Both the position numbers and the translations under genes were made by a program. The notes below the pieces were generated by a model. The model saw only the letters and a program-made list of their open reading frames with translations. It did no database searches and was not told where the DNA came from. From positions 1 through 58,322 of the forward strand of contig JACZTG010000012.1 in the NCBI GenBank assembly GCA_022573815.1: a stretch of 58,322 nt of DNA, read 5' to 3'. This stretch comes from Candidatus Neomarinimicrobiota bacterium (GTDB lineage Bacteria; Fidelibacterota; SORT01). Shown here piece by piece: positions 27,773-35,883 of this stretch (within the stretch, counting starts at the first letter, position 1; the number at the start of each line of letters is the position of its first letter).

Positions 27773-27792
27773 ATTTGAACAACTGTTCAAAT
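27773..27792 (+). promoter_or_regulatory. ArsR/SmtB-type operator
   Basis: Perfect inverted repeat ATTTGAACA - AC - TGTTCAAAT just downstream of the promoter and 14 bases before the regulator start. The 2-base centre and TGAACA/TGTTCA half-sites match the known operator type of ArsR/SmtB repressors, so autoregulation is likely. Confidence 0.65.
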
Positions 27793-27805
27793 AAAAGGAA
27801 AAGAA

Positions 27806-28195
27806 TTGGAAAAAACAATAGCAAAGATTATCGAACTTTCCGAAATCACCTGTACACGGAAAGAAGTTGATATTGATAATCTCAGAGAACTGCAAAATAA
27901 AATGCTCAATCGACCTGATTTAGCTGCGATTGCAAAAGCGTTTGACATTATAGGCAACGAAACACGGATAAAAATCCTCTTCATCCTTTCCGAAGCGGGC
28001 GAGCTCTGCGTCTGCGACCTGTCAGACATTATCGGTCACACGGTCTCCGCTATTTCTCACCAGCTCAAAAAACTCAAAGAGATCGGTTTCGTGAAAACAC
28101 GCAGAGAACCGCCGACGATATATTACTCAATTTCTGATAACTCGTATCTGAATCTCCTTGTGAATCTCGTTAAGATGGGCGGATTGTATGGTTAA
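27806..28195 (+). CDS. ArsR/SmtB family metal-responsive repressor
   Basis: A 129-residue winged-helix repressor. ELCVCDL (C68, C70) in the alpha-3 region is the classic ArsR/CadC metal site, and C16 in the N-terminal arm (SEITCTRKEVD) could be a third thiol, as in CadC. The DNA-recognition helix is HTVSAISHQLKKLKEIG and the wing FVKTRREPPTIYYSI. The start is TTG at 27806 with AAGGA upstream. Given the MerT downstream, the inducer is probably Hg(II). Canonical mer operons use MerR instead, so this is an ArsR-controlled variant. The merT start overlaps its end. Confidence 0.9.
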   Translation: MEKTIAKIIELSEITCTRKEVDIDNLRELQNKMLNRPDLAAIAKAFDIIGNETRIKILFILSEAGELCVCDLSDIIGHTVSAISHQLKKLKEIGFVKTRREPPTIYYSISDNSYLNLLVNLVKMGGLYG

Positions 28196-28532
28196 AAGTT
28201 CATTCGCATCTATGGGCTCGGTATTTACTGCCTTTATTGCCTCGAGTTGCTGTATCGGCCCTTTAGCCTTTACTCTTCTTGGAGTAGGTGGTATAGGATT
28301 TGGCGTAGGCTTGGAAAAATACAGACCAATTTTGTTGGTCGTCACTTTAGCGCTTCTCGGAATCTCTTTTCAAATGGCATATCGCCCTATAGAGGAAGCC
28401 TGTGTTGATGGAAAATGCGAAGTTGAACCTATAAGGAAATCGAGAAAAATAAACAGAGCCATCCTTTGGATTTCCGCCGGCGTGGCGGTTGTGTTTATGT
28501 TTGTCCCTCAATTACTGCTGATAATCACTTAG
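28188..28532 (+). CDS. merT: mercuric ion transporter MerT
   Basis: A 114-residue inner-membrane protein with three hydrophobic segments. The vicinal pair C21-C22 in ASSCCIGPLAFTLLGVGG is the hallmark of MerT, followed by LEKYRPILLVVTLALLG. A cytoplasmic thiol pair C72/C77 lies in EACVDGKCEVEP before the third segment. It moves Hg(II) from periplasm to cytoplasm. No merP gene is visible nearby. Its ATG overlaps the regulator gene by 8 bases. Confidence 0.92.
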   Translation: MVKSSFASMGSVFTAFIASSCCIGPLAFTLLGVGGIGFGVGLEKYRPILLVVTLALLGISFQMAYRPIEEACVDGKCEVEPIRKSRKINRAILWISAGVAVVFMFVPQLLLIIT

Positions 28533-28547
28533 CCAGAAGAAAATATT

Positions 28548-29069
28548 TTGACAGATACAAATATCATAATTAAAGAAGCAGAATCCACGCATTCAGCTGA
28601 AGTGGATTCTTGCGGCTGCTGTGTTGTTCCGGAAAAGATTGAAGCGCCGGCAAAGGCTGAGTGTCCGGAATCAGGCACGCTGTCTAAAAAAGTTTATCAT
28701 GAAACTTTGGAAAACCTCATCGTTCAGGATAAAAAACATCTAATCTCAAAAGATGTTCAGTATTATAATTGCAGCGACCCTGAATGTGAAGTTGTATATT
28801 TTTCGAATCAGGAAGCGCCTTCATTCAGCGTCGATGATCTTTCAGTCAAGGTATTCGCAAAAGATCCGGGCGATGATGTGAATGTCTGTTACTGCTTCGA
28901 TTGGACGCGAGAACGCATCATAGATCAAATCGAGACTACGGGCAGCTCAACGGCTTTTGATGAAGTTACAAAAGAAGTGAACGCTGATAATTGCGAGTGC
29001 GAAAGGAAAAACCCTAAAGGCGCATGCTGTCTCGGTGACATAAATAGATTCATGAAAGAAATTGCCTAA
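28548..29069 (+). CDS. CopZ-N-like iron-sulfur/zinc metallochaperone, copy 1
   Basis: A 173-residue Cys-rich protein. Cysteines stand at 22, 24, 25 and 39, then C75-x4-C80 (YYNCSDPECEVVYF), C114-x-C116 (VNVCYCFDW) and C149/C151 with C160/C161 (CECERKNPKGACCLGD). This is the [2Fe-2S]- and Zn-binding domain known from the N-terminal half of Archaeoglobus CopZ. The HMA domain is absent. Such stand-alone proteins are often found in mercury or copper loci, where they probably accept metal in the cytoplasm. The start is TTG at 28548. A paralogue lies at 31289. Confidence 0.88.
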   Translation: MTDTNIIIKEAESTHSAEVDSCGCCVVPEKIEAPAKAECPESGTLSKKVYHETLENLIVQDKKHLISKDVQYYNCSDPECEVVYFSNQEAPSFSVDDLSVKVFAKDPGDDVNVCYCFDWTRERIIDQIETTGSSTAFDEVTKEVNADNCECERKNPKGACCLGDINRFMKEIA

Positions 29070-30025
29070 TGCTTAATAAACTTTATCTGTTCATATTCGT
29101 CCTGATAATTTCTTATGCCTCCCCTGCCTGGGGGCAGTGACCCCTTTGAGGGAATATAACGCTTCCGGTCGGCAGCGCAATTGAAGGTATAGGTCTTCGG
29201 AAAGACCAGATTCTCATCGGAAGCGGAGGAACACAATCGTATTCTTCTGAAATTCTCAGCAGCGATAACGGCAGTGGCGAATCCGGGCATGCCGGAAGTC
29301 TTACTATAACCGAGCTGAATCTGTTTGTAGGTTACGGGGTCTCAAGCCTTCTCAATCTGTATGTCAATTTACCTATTAAGCGTATATCACAAAATCCCGC
29401 TGAAGAAGACTTCCATCACCGAACTGAAAGCTTGAACGGAATCGGAGACACGCGGATAAGTCTTAAATGGGTGTTAAGGAATCAGCGTTTAGGTCCCGGC
29501 TGGCGATTATTCTTTGGTTCCGACTTTGTTCTGCCAACGGGCGATTCTTTTGACGTCAATCCATTTTTGACGTCTGCCGATTTCAGTGATCACAGGCACT
29601 TTGCTCTGGGCAACGGAACGAAACTTGCTGATGTTTCTCTTGAAGTATGGAACCGCTCAGAATTTCCGTTCATAATAGGCGCAACTATCAGACAGGGAGT
29701 TTATTCTTCAACAAGTAACGTCGGCTTTAATCCCGGCTTAAATTCCAAGATAACCATTCACGCTATCAGGCAGCGAGCGCTGTTCAGGAATGTATTTCCA
29801 TATCTCAAACTTACAACGCGAATTAAAAGAAAAGACGAGTGGAACGAAATCAATCCGCCAAATTCGGGCGGCACTTTTATCGAGGGAATGTTAGGCTTGA
29901 ATCTCGAGATAAACGACAGAGTGTCCGGTCTTATCAATTTTGATTTTCCCATCTGGAAGTCCGCTACGGGTAATCAGCTGGATTCGTTTAGATTCGTTTT
30001 TTCGTTCAGGCGAATTATTAATTAA
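29069..30025 (+). CDS. outer-membrane barrel with two in-frame TGA codons, candidate UxxU selenoprotein
   Basis: ATG 29069 to the TAA ending at 30025 is one reading frame (318 codons) broken only by TGA at 29138 and 29147. The N-terminus is a signal peptide (LFIFVLIISYASPAWG), and the mature protein would begin Q-[TGA]-P-L-[TGA]-G-NITLPVG. Related barrel proteins of the phenol-MetA/transporter type often have a CxxCG motif just after the signal, so both TGAs fall where Cys is expected. A hairpin with a GGUC loop follows at the right distance. The rest reads as beta strands (LTITELNLFVGYGVSSLLNLYVNLP, GIGDTRISLKW, FVFSFRR end). If TGA is not decoded as Sec it is a pseudogene whose frame has otherwise been preserved. 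It overlaps the chaperone stop by 1 base. Confidence 0.65.
29160..29177 (+). promoter_or_regulatory. candidate bacterial SECIS hairpin
   Basis: CGCT-T-CC-GGTC-GG-C-AGCG: a four-base-pair lower stem, a T/C mismatch, two G-C pairs and a GGUC loop. The E. coli fdhF SECIS also has a GGUC apical loop with an unpaired U below it. The loop begins 17 nt after the second TGA and 26 nt after the first, both within the 16-37 nt range accepted for bacterial SECIS. The upper stem is short, so this is a candidate. Confidence 0.45.
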
Positions 30026-30044
30026 ATATCTTAGGGGGGGGAAT

Positions 30045-30539
30045 ATGAGCGCTGAATCAAAAATTAAAGTATTGCTGATAACTGTTCTTACTTTTTTAAT
30101 CGGCAGCAGCGGTTTCAATTCCGCAATGGCGCAGAATAAAAAAATGATGAAAGCGCCTGATTTCCATCTGATTACAAAATCAATTTACGATTTCTCTGAC
30201 ACTGTAGAATTGCTTAAAGCAAGTATTGAAGAGCAGAACCTGATGGTTATCAACGAAGTTGACCCTCAGAAAATGTTACGGCTTGTTGGAGTTAAGACAA
30301 AAGGAATGAGGCAAATATTCTTTTTCCATCCGCGTTATATGAAACGAATATATGAAACGAACAAACTGGCATCAATTGAACCGCCACTGAAGATTGTAGT
30401 GATGGAAATGCCCAACGGTAAAGTGATGGTACGCTATATAAGACCTTCTCACAAGTTCAATCCTTATATGGGTCTTAATGAGCTTGCTGCAGAGCTTGAT
30501 GAATTATTGGTAACGATAGCTAAGACTACGACCAAATAG
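30045..30539 (+). CDS. DUF302 domain protein with signal peptide
   Basis: A 164-residue exported protein. The ATG at 30045 follows an AGGGGGGGGAA ribosome site. An in-frame upstream extension to 29940 lies inside the barrel gene and is rejected. After the signal (VLLITVLTFLIGSSGFNSAMA) comes a DUF302 fold: DFSDTVELLKASIEEQNLMV, a long middle part, then LKIVVMEMPNGKVMVRYIRPS and a C-terminal helix. DUF302 proteins are periplasmic and of unknown function, often near metal or stress genes. Confidence 0.85.
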   Translation: MSAESKIKVLLITVLTFLIGSSGFNSAMAQNKKMMKAPDFHLITKSIYDFSDTVELLKASIEEQNLMVINEVDPQKMLRLVGVKTKGMRQIFFFHPRYMKRIYETNKLASIEPPLKIVVMEMPNGKVMVRYIRPSHKFNPYMGLNELAAELDELLVTIAKTTTK

Positions 30540-30557
30540 TATTTTTTTACCGCTGTT

Positions 30558-31286
30558 TTGCTTAAAAATAATCAAAGAAAATATCTCATTCTTCTCGCGC
30601 TGTTCACCGGTGGAGCTGTTCCTATTCAGTTCGTAACTCTTTCGTTTGGTTACGCTCAGCTCATCAAGCAGGTATCGTTAGGTCCCAAAGTAGTAATTAC
30701 AGCTCACGAGTTTGCTTCATATTATATTCCACTGATTTATATTCCGTCCATACTGGTTCTTATTGCGATTACAGTTTACAGCCGAAAAAAATATCCCGAT
30801 CTATTCAGAAGAATTGTTGTAGGATTAGGTACGGGAGCTATCGCCACTATCGCTTTAGACGCGGTCAGACAATCGGGAGTTATTCACGGCTGGCTGCCTG
30901 CTGATATGCCTATTCTTTTCGGAAAAGCTGCAACAGGAAGCGGGAGTTTCGCCGTTTATTACCCGGTTGGATTATTCATTCATTTTTTCAACGGCGCAAA
31001 TTTCGGATTAATCTATGCTTTCATCTGGGGGAAACGGAATAATTATAAATCAGCTGTTTTGTGGGCTACTTTTTGGTTGTTATTGATGGAACTCGGTATG
31101 ATGACCGCACCGCCTATGGGTCCCATGGTCGGTCCATTCGGAATCAATTACCTATGGCCACAGTTATTTATTCTTACTCTCATCGCTCATGTAGCATTCG
31201 GAGTTGTGTTAGGCTTGTTAACACAACACTTTTTAAAAGAGGACGACAAGGTCGGGTTTTTACAATTTATTAAAAATAGAGGATAG
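30558..31286 (+). CDS. polytopic membrane protein of the mercury cluster, unknown function
   Basis: A 242-residue protein with about six hydrophobic segments, including LILLALFTGGAVPIQFVTL, FASYYIPLIYIPSILVLIAI, VGLGTGAIATIALDAV and LFILTLIAHVAFGVVLGLL. A MELGMMTAPPMGPMVGPFG stretch is rich in Met, which could contact a soft metal. There is no family I can name. The start codon is TTG at 30558 with no good ribosome site, and the previous gene's stop is in the same frame 18 bases before. It is followed immediately by the second CopZ-N-like gene. Confidence 0.75.
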   Translation: MLKNNQRKYLILLALFTGGAVPIQFVTLSFGYAQLIKQVSLGPKVVITAHEFASYYIPLIYIPSILVLIAITVYSRKKYPDLFRRIVVGLGTGAIATIALDAVRQSGVIHGWLPADMPILFGKAATGSGSFAVYYPVGLFIHFFNGANFGLIYAFIWGKRNNYKSAVLWATFWLLLMELGMMTAPPMGPMVGPFGINYLWPQLFILTLIAHVAFGVVLGLLTQHFLKEDDKVGFLQFIKNRG

Positions 31287-31288
31287 CT

Positions 31289-31807
31289 ATGCATGACTGC
31301 TGCGATGTTTCGATAGATAAAATTATGGCGAACGAACACAAAGCCGGCGGAGTTTGCTGCCTTGTAACGGAGAAAACAGATGCTCCCCTGCGAGCCGACT
31401 GTCCACAATCGGGAACGAGCTCCCGAAAAATTCAGCGCCGAACTGTTGAGCATTTGGTAAAACCTGAATTGATTGGAAACTTATCAGATTCGCAGTATTA
31501 CTATTGCGACGCTCCTGATTGCCTCGTAGTATATTTCAGTCAGAATGGTTCCGGTACTTTTACCAAAGGTGATTTGCAGGTGGCGGTATTCGCAAAAGAT
31601 TCGGGCAGAGATGTGAACGTCTGTTATTGTTTTGATTGGACGCGAGGACGTATTGAAGAAGAGATCAAAGAAACAGGCGCCTCCACCGCATCCCGTGACG
31701 TGGCTGAAAAAGTCAAAGCAGGTCTTTGTGAATGTGACATAAAGAATCCAAAAGGAACTTGCTGTCTTGGTGATCTGAATCGGGTAGTAGCGGCGCTTCA
31801 GGAATAA
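31289..31807 (+). CDS. CopZ-N-like iron-sulfur/zinc metallochaperone, copy 2
   Basis: A 172-residue paralogue of the 28548 product. The same Cys scaffold is present: C38, C73-x4-C78 (YYYCDAPDCLVVYF), VNVCYCFDWTRGR and CECDIKNPKGTCCLGDLN at the end. The N-terminus differs: MHDCCD and GVCCL add two vicinal thiol pairs. It begins 2 bases after the membrane-protein stop, so it is translationally linked. Two diverged copies in one operon suggest separate partners or metals. Confidence 0.88.
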   Translation: MHDCCDVSIDKIMANEHKAGGVCCLVTEKTDAPLRADCPQSGTSSRKIQRRTVEHLVKPELIGNLSDSQYYYCDAPDCLVVYFSQNGSGTFTKGDLQVAVFAKDSGRDVNVCYCFDWTRGRIEEEIKETGASTASRDVAEKVKAGLCECDIKNPKGTCCLGDLNRVVAALQE

Positions 31808-31827
31808 AATAATTCCTCTTTCAATCC

Positions 31828-32045
31828 TATCTGTCATTACGAGGAGTCGCAGACGACGTGGCAATCTCTGATATAGCCTGTAATTACAGATCTGAGATTC
31901 TTTCGTCCGCCAGTCGGCGGGCTCGGAATGACGAAGAAGTGTGCGGGTTATCCGTCGGCTGACGGACTGACCGCTCCAATATGACAACCACCCCTCCTTA
32001 AAAAGGAGGGGTGGTCGATAGAGTCAAAAGATGTAGGTCTTACCC
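31828..32045. repeat. repeats A, C and B between mercury cluster and TonB receptor
   Basis: A inverted pair (TGTCATTACGAGGAGTC...GTGGCAATCTC and GAGATTCTTTCG...CTCGGAATGACG, 31833-31935), a C relative (GCGGGTTATCCGTCGG...ACTGACCGC) and a B hairpin (CCACCCCTCCTTAAAAAGGAGGGGTGG, 31986-32013). It may serve as a shared terminator of the two convergent operons. Confidence 0.65.
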
Positions 32046-32052
32046 CTCTTAC

Positions 32053-34473
32053 CTATAGAAAGTAATCGAAACCTACCGACATCTGTCGGAATAGACCCGG
32101 TTTTATCCCTTCAGGTCTGCGGGAAGCTATGTATTTGCTGTTAAATATATTTTTCAATGCGAATGACACCCGCATCGGAAGCGTGCGCAATTGATATTGA
32201 CCTGTAACATCCCAAATCTGGTACGAAGGTATAAGTCCTATGCGTCCATTGGCAGAACCTTCAATCGTATTGGCATTATCAGCGAATTGTTCGCTTACAA
32301 AAGTACCGTTTAACCCTAAGTTAAATCCGCGTTGACCAACATATTGAAACCGCAGCGAAAAAATATTCTCCGGAGCGTACGGGAGTCTGAATCCCTTTAC
32401 GTTCACGCCGTTGATAAACCTGTCGGAGGAAAACTTGGCGTTTGTATGCGTGAAAGTCAGATTGGCTGTCAGGCTCGAGTTCACATCAAATAGCCGGGCA
32501 AAATCATAACCGATATTTCCTTCGATTCCTTTATGTTCGGTCTCTCCCTGATTGACTTTCGGCAGATCGGAAACCGCGCCGCCTGATTCGGATGTGGGGA
32601 TTATCTGGTTGGAAAAATCCATCAGAAACAGTGTCGTTTCAAATGACAATCCGCCGTCTGTTTCAAATCGGGTGCCGACTTCGAGATTCAGACTCCGTTC
32701 AGCGTCCAATAAGATAGAGATCGCCTGCGTTCCATCTGCTGTTATGGCAATCGCATCTTTAATTCTGGGCGGAGCGAATCCCCGGAACGCGCCTGCGAAC
32801 AGCGTAAAAGAGTTGTTCGGCACATAGCTGATACCGAAACCGGGAATCAATTCAAAGAGATCGTCTCCTGACCTGATATCAACATCTGTAGGGACCCTAA
32901 CGCCTTCAGTATTGGTAACTCTTGTGCGCAGAATATGCCTGTTATAGGAAAACCGCTCCAATCTAATTCCGGGAGTCAGCCGTAATTTTTCATTAATGAA
33001 TATGCTGTTTTGGATGAAAGATGAAAACGCTTTCCCCGAACGCACTTCATCGTCGCGAATAATTCCTGTATTGGAGTCCCCTCTCTCCCCGTTTATCCGC
33101 TGTTCGTGAGCCCGTTCGGAGTGAACACGGACGCCCGCATCAAGTTCATTCCTGAAGTTGGCTATCGAATAATCTATTTTCAGGCGGGGCTCAAGACCGA
33201 CAACCTCAAATGTTCGGTTCCGGTTGCCTGTGCTGTTCTCAACAATTATTTCCGTTCCATCGTCCGAATAGTGATAATCCTGCCTCTGCCAATTCCTTGT
33301 TGTCTGATACGCATAAAACGTGGTCTTTAGGCTTGCTTTCGAGCTGAAGTTATATTGATGCGTGGCGCTTGTGGAATACCGCCGAATCTTCAACCGGTCA
33401 TCAGGCACGGGATTAAAGTTAGGATCTGTATCATATCCTTTTTGGGTAAGCCCCACATAGGTCGAGTTAGAGGCTTCGTCATACGCATTCACCTTGAATC
33501 CGACAGTTGACCGCGCACTCAGGCTAACAGTCGTCTTTACCAGAATATCGGTGACATTAAAAAAGATGCTGCGGATGCTGTCGCCCTGCTTTCGGAGAAC
33601 GTTCAGAAGCACAGCCGCTTCTTCGTATTTTTTGGCGAACTGACCCTGAGCGATAAATAAGCCATTCTGACCGCCCTGGAAAATAAAGCGTCCTTCGGGA
33701 GCTTGACGGGGATCTATGGTTACATAATTTATGACCCCGCCTATGGTTTGAGGTCCGAAAAGGATAGACCCGCTTCCCTTCACGACTTCAATTTTACTCA
33801 TCCTATCTATGGGAGGCGTGTAATACATTTCAGGTTCTGAATATGGCGCAAGCGCAATAGGAACTCCATCTTCCAACATAAGAACCGTTCGGCTCCTGTC
33901 GGGATCAAGTCCTCTGATACTGATATTCGCGCGCAATCCCAGTCCTTCTTCTTCCTGAATATGAATTCCCGGAATTTGCCTGAGAATCTCATTTCCGCTA
34001 AGCGGCTTTGTGTTCATGAGCCTTGCGGACGAGATAAGAGTTCCCGAGCCCGGTATGCGTTGGAGCGCCTGACTCCCTTCGCCTATGATGAAAACCTGCG
34101 GAGAATTAAGCGTGGTTATCTCCATAAACAATTCGACCGAGGAAGCGCGACCGCTGCTGACAAATACGCTTATATTTATTTTAGAGTAGCCGATATAACT
34201 TCCGGTAAGGATGTGCCCTCCGGCAGTGATATTCTCCAAAATAAATCTTCCGTTCAAATCTGTCGTAGTTCCCCTTCCTATCTCTTTAATTATGATATTC
34301 GCACCCGCTAACGGCTCATTCGTCCCGGCATCAATGACTCTTCCAAGTATTGAGCCGAACTCCTGAGCAAACAGTTCTGTGGCGTTTTGACTGCTTATCA
34401 GTAATATTACAAATATAAATAACCGTGTAAACGAATGGCTGGGTGTATTGTTTTTTAGTTTACTGTATTTCAA
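32053..34473 (-). CDS. TonB-dependent receptor, FecA-like, with carboxypeptidase-like N-domain
   Basis: An 806-residue outer-membrane receptor. Signal peptide ends about residue 36 (ELFAQ). A carboxypeptidase-D-like regulatory domain follows (GSILGRVIDAGTNEPLAGA, DLNGRFILENI). The plug has SGNEILRQIPGIHIQEEEG, NISIRGLDPDRSRTVLMLEDG and GSGSILFGPQTIGGVINYV, close to FecA-type plugs. The barrel ends in KPGLFRQMSVGFDYFL with a terminal aromatic. It probably takes up a ferric chelate; the exact ligand is unknown. The start is TTG 34473 with GGAG upstream. A Fur-like palindrome lies 31 bases before it. Confidence 0.93.
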   Translation of the reverse strand: MKYSKLKNNTPSHSFTRLFIFVILLISSQNATELFAQEFGSILGRVIDAGTNEPLAGANIIIKEIGRGTTTDLNGRFILENITAGGHILTGSYIGYSKINISVFVSSGRASSVELFMEITTLNSPQVFIIGEGSQALQRIPGSGTLISSARLMNTKPLSGNEILRQIPGIHIQEEEGLGLRANISIRGLDPDRSRTVLMLEDGVPIALAPYSEPEMYYTPPIDRMSKIEVVKGSGSILFGPQTIGGVINYVTIDPRQAPEGRFIFQGGQNGLFIAQGQFAKKYEEAAVLLNVLRKQGDSIRSIFFNVTDILVKTTVSLSARSTVGFKVNAYDEASNSTYVGLTQKGYDTDPNFNPVPDDRLKIRRYSTSATHQYNFSSKASLKTTFYAYQTTRNWQRQDYHYSDDGTEIIVENSTGNRNRTFEVVGLEPRLKIDYSIANFRNELDAGVRVHSERAHEQRINGERGDSNTGIIRDDEVRSGKAFSSFIQNSIFINEKLRLTPGIRLERFSYNRHILRTRVTNTEGVRVPTDVDIRSGDDLFELIPGFGISYVPNNSFTLFAGAFRGFAPPRIKDAIAITADGTQAISILLDAERSLNLEVGTRFETDGGLSFETTLFLMDFSNQIIPTSESGGAVSDLPKVNQGETEHKGIEGNIGYDFARLFDVNSSLTANLTFTHTNAKFSSDRFINGVNVKGFRLPYAPENIFSLRFQYVGQRGFNLGLNGTFVSEQFADNANTIEGSANGRIGLIPSYQIWDVTGQYQLRTLPMRVSFALKNIFNSKYIASRRPEGIKPGLFRQMSVGFDYFL

Positions 34474-34503
34474 TTACATGCTCCATAGTATCAAATTCTT
34501 AAT

Positions 34504-34518
34504 TGAGAACGAGTCTCA
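34504..34518 (-). promoter_or_regulatory. Fur-like palindrome upstream of the TonB receptor
   Basis: TGAGA-ACGAG-TCTCA is an inverted repeat in an AT-rich stretch upstream of the FecA-like gene. It resembles Fur boxes of the GAGAATGAGTCTCAT type. Location and target fit iron repression. This rests on one site only. Confidence 0.4.
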
Positions 34519-34604
34519 TTCACAATAATCAATCTATACTCCATAATGAAGACTGTCAAGGTATAATTTATAATCAGATGAACTTTTCTGAACCGGCTAT
34601 TACC

Positions 34605-34790
34605 TCATATAGGTAACCACCCCTTAATCCCCTCCTTGAGAAAGGAGGGGAAATACCCACGTGCCGTCGGTTGATAAGATAATTATCGTTGCCTGTCTGT
34701 CTTCCGGACGAGCGAGGAGTCGAAGACGACTAAGCGCGAGTCAGAATTTACGTCAGTTCCGCCAATAGCAGTGGTCATAACCGCTTAATA
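34605..34790. repeat. family B element and decayed A element
   Basis: The 467-base gap holds a B hairpin (CCACCCC...CCCTCCTTGAGAAAGGAGGGG, 34617-34650) and a degraded A-like stretch (GAGCGAGGAGTCGAAGACGAC, about 34710). The remainder is AT-rich and probably holds the promoters of the two divergent genes. Confidence 0.6.
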
Positions 34791-34940
34791 ACCTGATTGG
34801 AAAGTTGTTTCTCATATCACTTAAACCAAATGTTATAACAGTTAAATCCTTTTATGTGATTTGCAGCAAAATTAATTGGAACTTTACTCTTATGTTGCTG
34901 TTTAAGACTGAGTGAATGCAAAAATAAATAGGAGAAAAAT

Positions 34941-35717
34941 ATGAAGGTAATTATACAGTTTCTTTTCGTCGCTGCAATATTTACAGCGTGCAGTGATGAT
35001 CCAACAGCGCCTGCTGGGGATGGGACAGCTACATTTACTATGCAGCTATCATCTTCAACGGGCAGTGCGTCAAAATCCACTTTAAACTCAGTAGTCACAG
35101 ATACAATATTTTCAGTGACCGACTTGAGTGGAACACTCTTCTCCATCAAAGAAGCGCGCGTCAGTGTCAGGAACATTCAATTCGATTTTCCCGATGGCGT
35201 AGTTGATACTCTCGGCGAAGATAAAATCAGTATTGATGGTCCTTTCGTCATTGATCTGATGACAGGTGTCAGCACTCCCGCGATAAGTGAGTTCACAATA
35301 GAACCCGGAATATACAAGCGTATTGACGTCCGGTTAGATGATTCGAAAGCGAGTGACGGTCTTGTAGATTCAAGCGATGCTCTTTTCGAAAATACTTTAG
35401 TTGTGGCAGGAAATTTCGATTACGATGATGTAACGGGAAGATCTTTCTCCATAGTCTTGAAATTTAATGAAGACGTACGGTTTGAAGAACCGGGTGGTAT
35501 AGTTATAGATGAAGATGCGCTTAATAATGTCGTGATAAATCTATTGGTGGATGAATGGCTGCAGGGAATAGATATCACCACCTGTTTGGATGATGGAGAT
35601 TTAACGTTTGATAACGACGGTAACCTTCTGATAGATGACAGTTCAGGAGGCGGTAGTTGTCAGGATATCGAAGGAATTATCAAAACAAACATTAAGAATA
35701 ATTTCGACCTTGATTAA
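34941..35717 (+). CDS. DUF4382-like lipoprotein
   Basis: A 258-residue product. Lipoprotein signal IFTAC (Cys17) followed by acidic SDDPTAPAGDG. The body has beta-rich segments (ATFTMQLSSSTG, IKEARVSVRNIQF, GPFVIDLMTG, ISEFTIEPGIYKRIDVRL) typical of the DUF4382 fold and its calcium-like acidic loops (DDGDLTFDNDGN). It is surface or periplasmic, of unknown function. ATG 34941 has GGAG upstream. Monocistronic, with repeats following. Confidence 0.82.
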   Translation: MKVIIQFLFVAAIFTACSDDPTAPAGDGTATFTMQLSSSTGSASKSTLNSVVTDTIFSVTDLSGTLFSIKEARVSVRNIQFDFPDGVVDTLGEDKISIDGPFVIDLMTGVSTPAISEFTIEPGIYKRIDVRLDDSKASDGLVDSSDALFENTLVVAGNFDYDDVTGRSFSIVLKFNEDVRFEEPGGIVIDEDALNNVVINLLVDEWLQGIDITTCLDDGDLTFDNDGNLLIDDSSGGGSCQDIEGIIKTNIKNNFDLD

Positions 35718-35883
35718 AGCGTTTTAGTCAAGTGTTTCTGTAGCAATCATTGGAGCTCAAATCAAGATATTGAAGAGAATCGTCTTGATTTGAGCGTCCA
35801 ATTAATTTTCCAAGAAAGAAAAGCAGTGAATTCAGTTTTACACTGATACCCCTTTTGCAATCCACAATGGTCTCAATGACAAG

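Noticed and set aside
29432-30025. Barrel gene starting at the internal TTG 29432
   Set aside because: It would lose the signal peptide and first strands; the upstream 360 bases are in the same frame and protein-like apart from the two TGA codons.
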